Origin: Arthrobacter sp. EM1
GTDB taxonomy: Bacteria > Actinomycetota > Actinomycetes > Actinomycetales > Micrococcaceae
DNA length: 64,000 nucleotides
Direction of reading: 5' to 3'
Assembly: GCF_029964055.1 (NCBI RefSeq)
Contig: NZ_CP124836.1
Location: 3,038,001 to 3,102,000, forward strand
Below, in pieces: positions 26,843 to 35,864 of the stretch (position 1 is the first letter of the stretch; each line of letters begins with the position of its first letter). Under the pieces are notes generated by a model. It did not search any database and was not told the origin of the DNA. It saw only the letters and a program-made list of their open reading frames with translations. A program made the translations under genes and the position numbers.

Positions 26843-28714
26843 ATGGACGTTGCTCTTGGACTGATTGCGCTTGTGTCGGTGGTTTGCGCGGGCAGCGCAC
26901 TGGGCCGGAAAATCAATGTGTCCGTTCCGCTGTTACTGGTGCTGGCGGGAGTGATCGGATCTTTCCTGCCGTTCGTACCGGACATCGAACTGAACCCCGA
27001 ACTTGTCCTGGTGGGGTTGCTGCCGCCCCTGCTGTACGCCGCGGCCCTGCAGACCTCGCTGTTCGATTTTGGCTCCAACCGGCGGGCCATCGGCCTGCTT
27101 TCGGTCGGCTATGTCATCTTTGGCACGCTCGCCGTGGGCTTCGTTGTCTGGTGGCTGTTCCCCGAGATTCCGCTCGCTGCAGCGATTGCCCTGGGCGCCG
27201 TCGTCGCGCCACCGGACGCCGTCGCCGCCACTGCGATCGCGCGCAAGGTGGGCATGCCCCGCCGGATCGTTACGATCCTGGAAGGCGAGTCGCTGGTCAA
27301 TGACGCGACCGCCTTGGTCTGTCTCCGGGCGGCTATCGCCGCCATTGCGGGAACCGTCTCCGCCGCGCAGGTGGCCGGCGGGTTTCTGCTCGCGGCCGGC
27401 GGCGGACTGGTGGCCGGGCTGGCAGCGGCTTACGTCCTGACGCAAGTGCGCAAACGGACCCGAAACGTCGCAATCAACACCTCCATTTCGCTGATGGCAC
27501 CGTTTGTCGCGTACCTCCCGGCGGAGGCGATCCACGCCTCCGGCGTCCTCTCCGTCGTCGTCGCCGGCCTGGTGATGGGCACAAAGTCGCCGTCCATGCC
27601 CAACGGCGCCGCGCGGCTGAGCCAGCGCAGCAACTGGCACACGGCCCAGTTCCTGCTCGAGAATTCCGTGTTCTTGCTGATCGGCCTCCAGGTTCGGACC
27701 ATCATTGACGGAGTCCAGGGCGATTCACTGGGGGCATCCCGGATCTGGGCAGGCTGTGCCGTGATTCTGCTGGCAGTGCTGCTGCTCCGTCCGGTCTGGG
27801 TGTTCCCGGTAACCTACCTGCCCCGGCTGATTCCTGCCATCCGCCGGAAGGATCCGTCCCCGCCGTGGCAACATGCAGCCATCGTCTCCTGGGCAGGTAT
27901 GCGCGGTGTTGTTACGCTCGCCGCCGTGCTGGTGCTGCCGGCGGACCTGGAACACCGGTCAGTCCTGGTGCTTGCGGCCATGGTGGTGGTCGGCGGAACC
28001 CTGGCGTTGCAGGGCTTTACCCTTCCCGCGCTGGTCCGGCTGCTGGGGGTCCAAGGTCCGGACCAGCGCGAAGATGCCCTGAATCAGGCGTCCCTGATGC
28101 AGCTGGCCACGGCAGCCGGGGTGGAACGGCTGGCGGAAATCGGCACCGAGAACGATCCTCCGGAAGTCATGGCAATGCTTAAGCGCCGCACCCAGGAGCG
28201 CGGGCTGGCCGCCTGGGAACGGCTCGGCCGGCCGTCGGCGGAGACGGCGACACCGAGCCAGCGCTATGCGCATCTGCGCCTGGCCATGCTGGACGCTGAA
28301 CGGACGAAAGTACTGGAACTGCGGCGCGGCGGCGCGTATCCGCATGAGGTCCTCAGTTCGGTCCTGGACCGGTTGGATGTTGAGGAATCGATGCTGGACG
28401 CTGCGGCGGAGGACTTGGACCTCTCCAGCGGCGGTGGCGAGGGAGTTGCCCAGCCCGGCGGGGTGTGCGATCACCTGGCATCCGCGCCGGACGCCGGCGC
28501 GCCGCGCAACCCGTTTTGCGCGGAGTGCGTCCGGGAAGGCACAACGCCGGTCCACCTCAGAATGTGCCTGAGCTGCGGCGCCGTGGGGTGCTGCGATTCG
28601 TCGCCCGGAACCCACGCCTCCCGGCATTACACCGCGACCGGCCATCCCGTCATGCGGAGCATCGAACCGGGTGAGGACTGGCGCTGGTGCTATGAGGACG
28701 ACCTTCTGGGCTGA
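26843..28714 (+). CDS. Na+/H+ antiporter with C-terminal UBP-type zinc finger
   Basis: 623 aa. Residues 1-410 form a CPA1 antiporter with about 12 helices; APPDAVAATAIARKVGMP and LEGESLVNDATAL carry the conserved Asp residues, and SWAGMRGVVTLAAVL is the CPA1 signature. About 410-535 is a charged helical cytoplasmic part. About 538-623 is a UBP zinc finger: C and H in GVCDHL, FCAEC, CLSCGAVGCC, HASRHYTATGHPV. The antiporter exports Na+ for H+; the finger is probably a cytoplasmic sensor or protein-binding part. CAGAAT six bases before the ATG suggests a leaderless mRNA. Confidence 0.87.
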   Translation: MDVALGLIALVSVVCAGSALGRKINVSVPLLLVLAGVIGSFLPFVPDIELNPELVLVGLLPPLLYAAALQTSLFDFGSNRRAIGLLSVGYVIFGTLAVGFVVWWLFPEIPLAAAIALGAVVAPPDAVAATAIARKVGMPRRIVTILEGESLVNDATALVCLRAAIAAIAGTVSAAQVAGGFLLAAGGGLVAGLAAAYVLTQVRKRTRNVAINTSISLMAPFVAYLPAEAIHASGVLSVVVAGLVMGTKSPSMPNGAARLSQRSNWHTAQFLLENSVFLLIGLQVRTIIDGVQGDSLGASRIWAGCAVILLAVLLLRPVWVFPVTYLPRLIPAIRRKDPSPPWQHAAIVSWAGMRGVVTLAAVLVLPADLEHRSVLVLAAMVVVGGTLALQGFTLPALVRLLGVQGPDQREDALNQASLMQLATAAGVERLAEIGTENDPPEVMAMLKRRTQERGLAAWERLGRPSAETATPSQRYAHLRLAMLDAERTKVLELRRGGAYPHEVLSSVLDRLDVEESMLDAAAEDLDLSSGGGEGVAQPGGVCDHLASAPDAGAPRNPFCAECVREGTTPVHLRMCLSCGAVGCCDSSPGTHASRHYTATGHPVMRSIEPGEDWRWCYEDDLLG

Positions 28715-28751
28715 GCGAAATATCCTGCCCCCGTGCGGTGTTGGCTCTGAC

Positions 28752-29393
28752 ATGACAACAATCGGAATCATCGGTGCAGGACACATTGGCAGCCAGATTG
28801 CGCGCAAAGCGGTGCAGCTCGGCTACGACATCGTCATCAGCAACTCCCGCGGACCGGAAACCCTCACGGACCTCGTCGCGGAACTCGGCCCGCACGCCCG
28901 GGCCGCGACCCCGGCCGAGGCAGCAGCGGCGGGCGACTTCGCCGTCGTAACCGTACCGCTCAAAAACCTTGGGTCCGTTCCCGTGGAGCCGCTGGCGGGC
29001 AAGGTCGTGGTCGACACAAACAACTACTACTGGGAACGGGACGGCCATTTCCCGGCACTGGACAACGGGGAAGCCACCACGTCCGGGCTCCTGCAGGAAC
29101 ACCTGCCCGCCTCCAAGGTGGCCAAGGCCTTCAACCACATTATGTTCTCGCAGATCACCACCGACGGGGAGCCCGCCGGCACGCCCAACCGCCGCGCATT
29201 GGCCACGGCCAGCGATTTTCCCGAGGCTGCGGATCTGGTCACCCGGCTTTATGACGAATTCGGCTTCGACACGGTCAATATCGGCCCGTTGTCCGAGAGT
29301 TGGCGGGTGGAGCGGGACCGGCCTGCCTACGGCCAGCGGCAGAATGCCGCCGAGCTGGAAGAGAACCTGGCCCGGGCTCCGCGCACCGTCTAA
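28752..29393 (+). CDS. F420/NADP-dependent oxidoreductase-like NAD(P)-binding protein
   Basis: 213 aa Rossmann protein related to F420H2:NADP oxidoreductase. GIIGAGHIGSQIARKAVQLGYDIVISNSRGPE binds the dinucleotide, with Ser/Arg after beta-2 suiting NADPH. VVDTNNYYWERDG and VAKAFNHI are conserved in this group. ATG at 28752; an upstream extension overlaps the antiporter gene. Whether it uses F420 cannot be told from sequence. Confidence 0.8.
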   Translation: MTTIGIIGAGHIGSQIARKAVQLGYDIVISNSRGPETLTDLVAELGPHARAATPAEAAAAGDFAVVTVPLKNLGSVPVEPLAGKVVVDTNNYYWERDGHFPALDNGEATTSGLLQEHLPASKVAKAFNHIMFSQITTDGEPAGTPNRRALATASDFPEAADLVTRLYDEFGFDTVNIGPLSESWRVERDRPAYGQRQNAAELEENLARAPRTV

Positions 29394-29423
29394 GACCGCG
29401 GAAGCCTTCGGTGCGGGGGCAGG

Positions 29424-31112
29424 TCAGAGCATCGGTAAGACCTCCTCCCGCACCTGCTTGCGCAGGATCTTTCCGAGCATCGACCGCGGCATGTCCGGGA
29501 TGGCAACGATCCGTTTGGGCACCTTGTAGCTCGCCAGGTGCTCACGGCAGTGCCCGCGGAGGGCGTCCTCGTCGAGCGTGGCCCCCGGCTCCAGTTCGAC
29601 GGCGGCAACCACCATCTCGCCTCCCCGCTCGAGCGGCTTCCCAACGACGGCGGCGTCCTTGACGTCCGGATGAAGGCGCAGCACTGCCTCGGCTTCGGTG
29701 GGCGAGACGTTGAATCCGCCAGTGATGATGAGCTCCTTGGCCCGGTCAACGACTGTGGTGAAACCGTCCTCGTCCACGGTCACGACGTCGCCGGTTCGCA
29801 GCCACCCATCGGCGGTGAGTGTTTTCGCTGTTTCTTCCGGGTTGTTCCAGTAGCCCTGGAACACCTGCGGGCCTTTCAGCATCAGCTCCCCCGGCTGGCC
29901 CGGCGTTACTTCCACGGCAGGATCATCCAGGCTGACGACCTTCATCAGGGTCGATGGGAACGGCACGCCAATCGTGCCGTTGCGGCGTGTGGGGTGGAAG
30001 GGGTTGCCCAGCGCGACCGGTGAGGACTCGGTCATGCCGTAGCCTTCAACCAGCAGCCCGCCGGAGACCGACTCCCACAGTTCCACCACATGGTCGGGCA
30101 GGTTCATGGCACCGGAGATGCAGTATTTGCAGGACCGGAGCGAGATGCCCTTCTCCTTAGCGGCCATCGCTGTGCGCTCGTAGATCGGCGGCACCGCACA
30201 GTAGACCGTCGCAGGCGACTTCTTCATCGCAGCCAGGACCAGCTCCGGCTCGAATTTGGGGAACAGCACCAGCAGGCCTTGCTTGCGGATCCCGTAGGTC
30301 AGGTAGAGCGTCATGCCAAAGGCGTGGAACATGGGCAGGATCGCGTAGAACACTTCCTTGCGGTACTGCGCCCCATGCATCCACGCTTCGCCCTGCAAGG
30401 CGTTGGAGTAGAGGTTGAAGTGCGTCAGCATCGCGCCTTTTGGGCGGCCGGTGGTTCCCGAGGTGTACTGGATCGCGGCGAGGTCATCCACAGCGGGGCG
30501 GGGATGTCCCGGATCCAGCCTGCCGTGGCTCAGCAGATCCTTCCACGGCGTCGTTCCCGGGGCCGGTGCGGTCAGCGCGTCGCGGGACTCGCGCAGCTTT
30601 TTCACGGGCAGGTGCAGGGCAAAGCGCTTGACGGCGGGGAACGCCGCGAGGATGTTGACGGAGACGACGTGGTCGATCTCGATGTCGGACGGGAAGTCAC
30701 GGATGGCCGCAGCGGCTTTGTCCCAGGTGATCACAACGCGCGCCTGGTGGTCTTCAAACTGGTGCCGGAGTTCCCGCGAGGTGTAGAGCGGGTTGTGCTC
30801 GACGACGACAGCCCCGAGGCGCAGCACCGCGTAGAACGCGACCACGTGCTGCGGGCAGTTCGGCAGGATCAGGGCTACCCGGTCGCCGGCGCGGACACCA
30901 AGCCGCCGCAGCCCCTCGGCGGCCCGGTCGACCTGTTCACCGAGTTCGGTGTAGCTGGTGCGGCGGCCGAAAAACTCCATCGCGGGTGCTGTCCCTGCCT
31001 CAGCCACGGACCGCTCCAGCATCGCGGAGAGGGACTCGGTGGGCAATTCAATCTCCGCAGGGACACCCGGCTGGTAGTTCTTCACCCAGGGCTGCTGGTC
31101 AGTGTGCTCCAT
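29424..31112 (-). CDS. long-chain fatty acid-CoA ligase (AMP-binding enzyme)
   Basis: 562 aa ANL-superfamily ligase that activates a carboxylic acid via an acyl-adenylate. Motif A3 is YTSGTTGRPKGAMLTH, A5 is VEGYGMTESSPV, the hinge TGDVVTVDEDGF and K-containing SYKVPKRIVAIPDMPRSMLGKILRK end are intact. The N-terminal LPTESLSAMLERSVAEAG fits FadD-type ligases. ATG at 31112 chosen over GTG at 31118. Stands alone, divergent from the DUF202 pair. Confidence 0.88.
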   Translation of the reverse strand: MEHTDQQPWVKNYQPGVPAEIELPTESLSAMLERSVAEAGTAPAMEFFGRRTSYTELGEQVDRAAEGLRRLGVRAGDRVALILPNCPQHVVAFYAVLRLGAVVVEHNPLYTSRELRHQFEDHQARVVITWDKAAAAIRDFPSDIEIDHVVSVNILAAFPAVKRFALHLPVKKLRESRDALTAPAPGTTPWKDLLSHGRLDPGHPRPAVDDLAAIQYTSGTTGRPKGAMLTHFNLYSNALQGEAWMHGAQYRKEVFYAILPMFHAFGMTLYLTYGIRKQGLLVLFPKFEPELVLAAMKKSPATVYCAVPPIYERTAMAAKEKGISLRSCKYCISGAMNLPDHVVELWESVSGGLLVEGYGMTESSPVALGNPFHPTRRNGTIGVPFPSTLMKVVSLDDPAVEVTPGQPGELMLKGPQVFQGYWNNPEETAKTLTADGWLRTGDVVTVDEDGFTTVVDRAKELIITGGFNVSPTEAEAVLRLHPDVKDAAVVGKPLERGGEMVVAAVELEPGATLDEDALRGHCREHLASYKVPKRIVAIPDMPRSMLGKILRKQVREEVLPML

Positions 31113-31240
31113 GCTCACATCTTGCCGTTAACCGCCGTCCCCGGGAAATCTCGGCCCGGCACCTCCCGCCAACCACCCTTCGGGTCCGCAGGAGCGGCCG
31201 AGTGGGACTTTTTCCGTCCGGGTGACATCCTGAGGGCACT

Positions 31241-31738
31241 ATGACCGCACACGAAGAGGCACCCAGCCCGTCTCCCCTCACCGGCAAGGCTCCCGGCGCC
31301 GCCCCAGCCGCGACCGGCGCTGAGGCCGCCGGGGCTGAGGCCGCCGGGGCTGGTTCGGGCACGGACCGCAGCCGGCGCGGGTTGCTGGCCCGGGCCCTGG
31401 GCGGAGGGACCGACCCGGACCCCCGTTTCACGCTGGCTAACGAGCGCACGTTCCTGGCTTGGATCCGCACGTCGCTGGCGCTGGTAGCCGGCGGCATCGC
31501 CGTCGAAGCGTTCACGTCGGCGCTGTTCGGACCGGAACTTCGAAAGTCCGTGGCCGTGCTGCTGCTCCTGCTGGGACTGTTGACCGGCGGCGGCTCCTTC
31601 TTCCGCTGGCTCAACGTCGAACGTGCCATGCGCCTGCAGGAACCGCTCCCGGCGCCGCTGCTCACCCCGCTCCTGGCGGTCGGCGGCGCCATCGTCGCTG
31701 CAGTGCTGATCGTCTTTGTGATCGTTCGGCCGGCCTAA
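31241..31738 (+). CDS. DUF202 (YidH-like) membrane protein
   Basis: 165 aa. A Pro/Ala-rich N-terminus of about 50 residues includes a tandem AEAAG repeat (direct repeat in DNA near 31321-31351). The DUF202 domain follows: RFTLANERTFLAWIRTSLALVAGGIAVEAF and two further helices. Function unknown. Two bases separate it from the next DUF202 gene, a common paired arrangement. Confidence 0.85.
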   Translation: MTAHEEAPSPSPLTGKAPGAAPAATGAEAAGAEAAGAGSGTDRSRRGLLARALGGGTDPDPRFTLANERTFLAWIRTSLALVAGGIAVEAFTSALFGPELRKSVAVLLLLLGLLTGGGSFFRWLNVERAMRLQEPLPAPLLTPLLAVGGAIVAAVLIVFVIVRPA

Positions 31739-31740
31739 CC

Positions 31741-32085
31741 ATGGCGACATCCAGGCCCGCCGCGGTGCATAACGATCCCGGGCTCCAGCCCGAGCGTACG
31801 GACCTTGCCTGGCGGCGGACCTCGTTCACGCTGATTACGGCGGCGTGCATCTTCCTGCGCTGGGTGCCGCACCATGGCTGGTTTGCCGGCACACTTGTGG
31901 CAGCGTCCCTGATCGTCGCCCTGGGCATCGCCATAACGCAGCGTCGCCGCTACCACCACCACGCCAGCGGCATCGCAGGAGCCGTGATGGTACCGAATTT
32001 CAGGGGCGCGGCGGCCATCGCCGGCAGCGTTGTGGTCCTCTCCGTCCTGGGAATCTACACAGTGCTGTTCCTGCCGCTGCCGTGA
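31741..32085 (+). CDS. DUF202 membrane protein
   Basis: 114 aa DUF202 protein (GLQPERTDLAWRRTSFTLITAACIFLRW) with three hydrophobic helices. The two DUF202 proteins lie in tandem and may form a hetero-oligomer; inference from gene order only. The ATG at 31741 immediately follows the previous stop; a longer frame reading back into the first gene is a shadow. Confidence 0.85.
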   Translation: MATSRPAAVHNDPGLQPERTDLAWRRTSFTLITAACIFLRWVPHHGWFAGTLVAASLIVALGIAITQRRRYHHHASGIAGAVMVPNFRGAAAIAGSVVVLSVLGIYTVLFLPLP

Positions 32086-32183
32086 ACGCGGCACCGCCTC
32101 CCACAATGGGCCGCGCAAAGCGGCAGCCGACCCGGCCGCCGGCACTGGGGCCCTGCCGCTGCCCGGGAGGATAGTTTGAGGCC

Positions 32184-32756
32184 ATGATGGAAAGTTACAG
32201 GTACAACATCGAGGTCCTCCACCTCCTCGTGTCCCCCGCGCACGCCTACTTCGGCCGGGCCCGCGAGGGCGCAGCGGACGTCCCGACGACCGATGCGGAC
32301 CGTGCCGAGCTGGTGACCGGCAAGGGAATTGTCGGCGACCGGTTCTTTGGCAAGGCCGCGCATATGGATGCCGCGGTCACCCTTATGGCGGTCGAGGCTC
32401 TCGAAGCGATGGCCACGGAGCTGGGCACCGGCGCCTTCGACCCGCTCCTGACCCGGCGCAATGTGGTCCTCCGCGGCGCCCAGCTGGCTCCGCTGCTGGG
32501 CGGGGAATTCGCCATCGAATCGCGGGGACACCTGGTGCGGCTCCGGGCCGGGCGGCCTGCCCACCCCTGCGCCTGGATGGACCAGATGCTCGCGCCGGGA
32601 GCCCACGCGGCGATGCGCGGGCGCGGCGGGGTGAGATGCCAGCCTCTTTCGGACGGCCTGCTGCACCGCGGACCCGCCGTGCTGATCAGCCCCGTGCCCC
32701 TGGATCCCGGGCAGGCGGGCACCCCGAGTGCGCTCCGACCGTCGCGGCTGCCCTAG
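32184..32756 (+). CDS. MOSC domain protein
   Basis: 190 aa MOSC domain protein, the fold of the molybdenum cofactor sulfurase C-terminus. The conserved Cys is in HPCAWMDQM and the fold-typical GDRFFGK and RRNVVLRG segments are present. Stand-alone MOSC proteins are thought to carry sulfur or reduce N-hydroxylated compounds. TAGTTT ends six bases before the ATG, a leaderless arrangement, although GAGG is also present. Confidence 0.85.
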   Translation: MMESYRYNIEVLHLLVSPAHAYFGRAREGAADVPTTDADRAELVTGKGIVGDRFFGKAAHMDAAVTLMAVEALEAMATELGTGAFDPLLTRRNVVLRGAQLAPLLGGEFAIESRGHLVRLRAGRPAHPCAWMDQMLAPGAHAAMRGRGGVRCQPLSDGLLHRGPAVLISPVPLDPGQAGTPSALRPSRLP

Positions 32757-32844
32757 CCGGGGTGGCGGCCGGCGCAGCCGTGACGCCGGTCCGGGACCGC
32801 TGCGGCTACGAATCACTTTCTGAAACCACAAACAGAAGGTGACG

Positions 32845-33759
32845 ATGAGTGTTCAGCAGGAAACCGCTCCCTCGGGGGCCGCGACGCTGCGGCGGAGCAT
32901 CCTTGGGACCGAGCTGGGCCCCTGCACGGTAAGGGTCCAGCACGGCACCGATGGTCTCCGCCCGGCAACCGGCACCCCGGATGTCTACCTCCACGGGGCC
33001 GCGGGATCATGGACGACGTTCCTGCCGCTGCTTTCCCGGGCGCCGGCCCATGACCGGGTGCTCATTGATTTGCCGGGCTGGGGAGATTCCACGAGCGGCT
33101 GCCGGCCGGAGCGATTCAGCATCGAGGCGATGGCACGCGCCGTCACCGAGGTTCTGGACTCGCTCGGCTACCAGCGGTGGAACCTGGTGGGACACTCGAT
33201 GGGAGGCTTCCTGGCCTTGCACGTTGCCGCGACGTCGCCGGAGCGGACAGCCAGCGTTGCCACCATCTCGGCCACCACCTTCGGTGTGGCCGGCGCGGCC
33301 CGGCGGCCACTGCGGTCCCTGTTCCGGTTCCCGGCATTTGTTGGCATGCTCACGGTGATGCGGGCCATGGCGGCCCTCGGCCCGGCCGGATCCGCACTGA
33401 TCCGCGCCGTCGGCACCACACCGGTCATGCGGCCGCTGTTGGCACCCTTCTTCGCAGACCCCGCAGCCATCTCCCCGCAGGTCATTCGCGGATTGGGCCT
33501 GGACGCCCGACCGGCCAGCTTCCTGGCGGCTGCCCGGGCCGCGGCCCGCTACGATTTTTCCCAGTGGCGCGGCATCAGTTGCCCGGTGCTGGCCCTCCGG
33601 GGCGACCGGGATGTCTTTACGCCGGCATCGGACCTGATCCGGCTGGCCGCCGTTATCCCGCATATCCAGCCTGCCACGGTCCCGGACTGCGGCCACTTCG
33701 CCAACATCGAGCGTCCGGAGTACGTGCAAGCCCTGCTCGATGACCTGCGCCGCCCCTAA
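32845..33759 (+). CDS. alpha/beta hydrolase
   Basis: 304 aa. VYLHGAAGSWTTFLPLL, nucleophile GHSMGG, Asp in LRGDRDVFTP and His in CGHFANIERPE form a complete triad. The cap domain spans about 160-225. ATG at 32845 is preferred, with AGAAGG six bases upstream; a GTG two codons earlier lacks spacing. Substrate unknown. Confidence 0.82.
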   Translation: MSVQQETAPSGAATLRRSILGTELGPCTVRVQHGTDGLRPATGTPDVYLHGAAGSWTTFLPLLSRAPAHDRVLIDLPGWGDSTSGCRPERFSIEAMARAVTEVLDSLGYQRWNLVGHSMGGFLALHVAATSPERTASVATISATTFGVAGAARRPLRSLFRFPAFVGMLTVMRAMAALGPAGSALIRAVGTTPVMRPLLAPFFADPAAISPQVIRGLGLDARPASFLAAARAAARYDFSQWRGISCPVLALRGDRDVFTPASDLIRLAAVIPHIQPATVPDCGHFANIERPEYVQALLDDLRRP

Positions 33760-34195
33760 GCCGGCCGCCACCGACGACGACGCGGCTGCCGCCGAACCGA
33801 CTCGCCGGGAAGGGGCATGATCAGGGCACCGCTGAATCCTGGTAGCTTCACGTTTTTTCCCGATGATTGGCCGGCCCCTGCCGGATCGCACTGTGATCAG
33901 TCTCACCCTGCAATATTGGCCATCCGGCTTGAGACTCCAGCCCGGCACTGTGCATCATAAAAGGGCACGGCAGGGGCCTCCAACGTCCCGCCGGGCCAGC
34001 CCGCTGACCGCGCCGACTCCGGCGCCGAAGTGAATCAGGGGCGACGGTTTTACCCATCCTGGTGGACGCAATGAAGCCAAACCGGTGAGCTCGCAGAGCC
34101 GCCCGACGGTCTACGGCGTTCCTGGTGTGGCCGCACGGCGGCTCCGCAACGTTGCGTCAGCCGGACATCCGGAACATGAATGGAAGCACTGAACA
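33760..34195. other. 436-base intergenic region without a recognised gene
   Basis: The longest gene-free stretch in the window. It holds a T6 run at about 33852-33857 without a preceding strong stem, the short symmetric element GATCGCACTGTGATC near 33890, and otherwise base composition slightly lower in GC than the flanks. A 69-codon minus-strand frame (33848-34057) is Arg/Pro-rich and has no ribosome site. A small RNA or long leader of the gene at 34196 would fit, but I see no proof. Confidence 0.4.
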
Positions 34196-34399
34196 ATGAC
34201 GTTTGAAACTGCCAACTCTGTCACCCACAAGCTCTGGGACCGCTCCAACATGCACAGCGAACTGGACGCCCTGGTGCACGATCTCTCGGTCCGCCACAAT
34301 ACGCCCAAAAGCAGCATCGCGGTGCACGCCAGCGGGCCCAACACCTTTACGCTCAGCCTGAACCACGGCGCAGCCAACACCGAAACGGTCAATCTGTAG
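34196..34399 (+). CDS. small protein of unknown function
   Basis: 67 aa: soluble, mixed composition (LDALVHDLSVRHNTPKSSIAVHASGPNTFTLSLNHGA). GGAAG eight bases before the ATG and a perfect 19-base-pair hairpin starting seven bases after the stop indicate a real, separately terminated transcript. Family not recognised. Confidence 0.55.
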   Translation: MTFETANSVTHKLWDRSNMHSELDALVHDLSVRHNTPKSSIAVHASGPNTFTLSLNHGAANTETVNL

Positions 34400-34406
34400 C
34401 AGCAAC

Positions 34407-34450
34407 AACTGACGACGGCGGGAGGCCTCAACCTCCCGCCGTCGTCAGTT
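34407..34450 (+). terminator. perfect 19-bp hairpin terminator
   Basis: AACTGACGACGGCGGGAGG (34407-34425) and its exact complement (34432-34450) enclose a 6-base loop CCTCAA. There is no long T-run after it; the stem is symmetric in AA/TT ends so it can work for both strands, ending the small gene at 34196 and possibly the minus-strand operon that stops at 34728. Confidence 0.7.
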
Positions 34451-34727
34451 AAGCTCTCATCCCTTAGGCCGCTTCCTGGAGCTCGAAAGAGGACGAGGTA
34501 CTCACCGGCGGGCCCGCCTCGGTGGCCCGACAGCTGGCCCAAGACGTCCCAGCGGGCGCTGCAATTACGGAACCATTCAGTCAAGGTCGACTGCGTCGCG
34601 GCCGGGCAGCCGGTCTCCCGGACAGCCGTGAACTTCATCCTCCAAGGTCCGGGATACCCAGGATTTCCGTTCCCCCCGCTTGAGTCCAGGCAGACCGGCA
34701 ACTCCCGGCCCAGAACACCTAGGGCAC

Positions 34728-35108
34728 TTAACCCGGGCCGGCTCCGTTGACCGACGCAGTGGCACGTTCCTGCGATAGTCGGTGCCCAAGGGCCAGGACG
34801 CGTACGGAAATGTCCGCCGCATCCCGTCCCGGGAGACCGGTTGAGAGGTCAGGCAGTTCCAGGGACCGCGCGCCGGTGGCGCCCCGCAGGACAGCTCTCC
34901 AGAGCATTTCCACCGTCGAGACGGTTTCGATGGCACCTGTCGGCCCCGACACCAGCCACCCCCCGCTGGTGGCAGCCACCTTGGAGGCCCCGGCCCAGGA
35001 CCGGCAGGCATCGTTGACCGTTTGGGCGACGATCAGGTGTTGCCGGATCGTTCTCTCCGGGCCCAGTACGGGATCTGCTACGACAGTTTGTCCGCATGCA
35101 CCACACAT
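34728..35108 (-). CDS. small CxxC protein at the end of the asparaginase operon
   Basis: 126 aa. Starts MCGACGQTVVADPVLG, a single CxxC that could bind metal with another chain or be redox-active, followed by a helical region (RTIRQHLIVAQTVNDACRSW, VEMLWRAVLRG). Start at 35108 supported by AAAGGGAAGA. It begins 14 bases after the SDR stop on the same strand, so it is the last gene of the LacI-flanked operon. Family not recognised. Confidence 0.6.
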   Translation of the reverse strand: MCGACGQTVVADPVLGPERTIRQHLIVAQTVNDACRSWAGASKVAATSGGWLVSGPTGAIETVSTVEMLWRAVLRGATGARSLELPDLSTGLPGRDAADISVRVLALGHRLSQERATASVNGAGPG

Positions 35109-35122
35109 AGAATCTTCCCTTT

Positions 35123-35845
35123 CTAGGGCATAACGTCGCCGGAATTTGGTCCCAACGTCTGGCCGACATACAGGTTGCCGCCCGGATCGCTCGCGAGAAG
35201 CAACGCAGTGGGAGCTACCTCGGCCGGGAGCCCGAAGCGCAGCAACGGGAGTTCGGCACGCTTGGCGGCTTTCCACTCCGCTGAAATTCCTTCCACCAAC
35301 GGCGTTTCGATGGGCCCCGGGGCGATGCTGTTGACCAGCACATTGTCGCCGGCGGTTTCCAGGGCCAGGGCCTTGGTCAGCCCCACCACCCCAGCCTTGG
35401 CTGCACTGTAGTGGCTGAGCCCGGTTCCGCCCTTGATGGCCAGCTGGGAGGCGATGTTGATGATGCGGCCCCACTTCTGTTGCCGCATCTCCCCCACGAC
35501 TTCGCGGCAGCAGAGGAAGACCCCGGTCAGGTCAACGGAAACCGTTTCGTTCCACATGGCCAGGGTCATGTCTTCCAGCCGTGATTCGGTCAGCAGGCCC
35601 GCGCTGTTGACGAGAATGTCGATGCTGCCGAGCTGCGAGCGCGCCGCCGCAAAAGCGGCTTTTACGCTTGCTTCATCTGAGACGTCGACGGCGATGGTTC
35701 CCGCCGCGCCGGACCGGTCCAGGACAGCCACTCTGTCTCCATTGGCGGCAAAGGCTTCGGCGATGGCCTTGCCGATGCCGCTGGCTCCGCCCGTAACCAC
35801 CACAGCCCGGCCCGACGCCCTAGGGGAGGTGTCAGTGTTGTTCAT
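35123..35845 (-). CDS. short-chain dehydrogenase/reductase
   Basis: 240 aa classical SDR. Cofactor motif TGGASGIG, an Asp after beta-2 (VAVLDRSG) suggesting NAD, catalytic Ser (NIASQLA) and YSAAK. ATG at 35845 with GGAGGG six bases upstream; the 9-codon extension is unlikely. Lies 19 bases after the second SDR. Likely oxidises an alcohol intermediate of the operon's substrate. Confidence 0.85.
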   Translation of the reverse strand: MNNTDTSPRASGRAVVVTGGASGIGKAIAEAFAANGDRVAVLDRSGAAGTIAVDVSDEASVKAAFAAARSQLGSIDILVNSAGLLTESRLEDMTLAMWNETVSVDLTGVFLCCREVVGEMRQQKWGRIINIASQLAIKGGTGLSHYSAAKAGVVGLTKALALETAGDNVLVNSIAPGPIETPLVEGISAEWKAAKRAELPLLRFGLPAEVAPTALLLASDPGGNLYVGQTLGPNSGDVMP

Positions 35846-35864
35846 GCTTTCCCTCCAATGCCTC

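Noticed and set aside
31321..31351. Tandem repeat in the DUF202 gene
   Set aside because: Two copies of an Ala/Glu/Gly-coding unit in a disordered N-terminus; ordinary slippage in GC-rich coding DNA.
34111..34701. 196-codon minus-strand frame over the small gene and terminator
   Set aside because: It reads through a perfect terminator hairpin, has no recognisable domain, and its start lacks a ribosome site.
34747..35133. 128-codon + strand frame opposite the CxxC protein
   Set aside because: The minus-strand reading has a good ribosome site and operon position; the + frame is Arg/Ser/Pro-rich with no signal.
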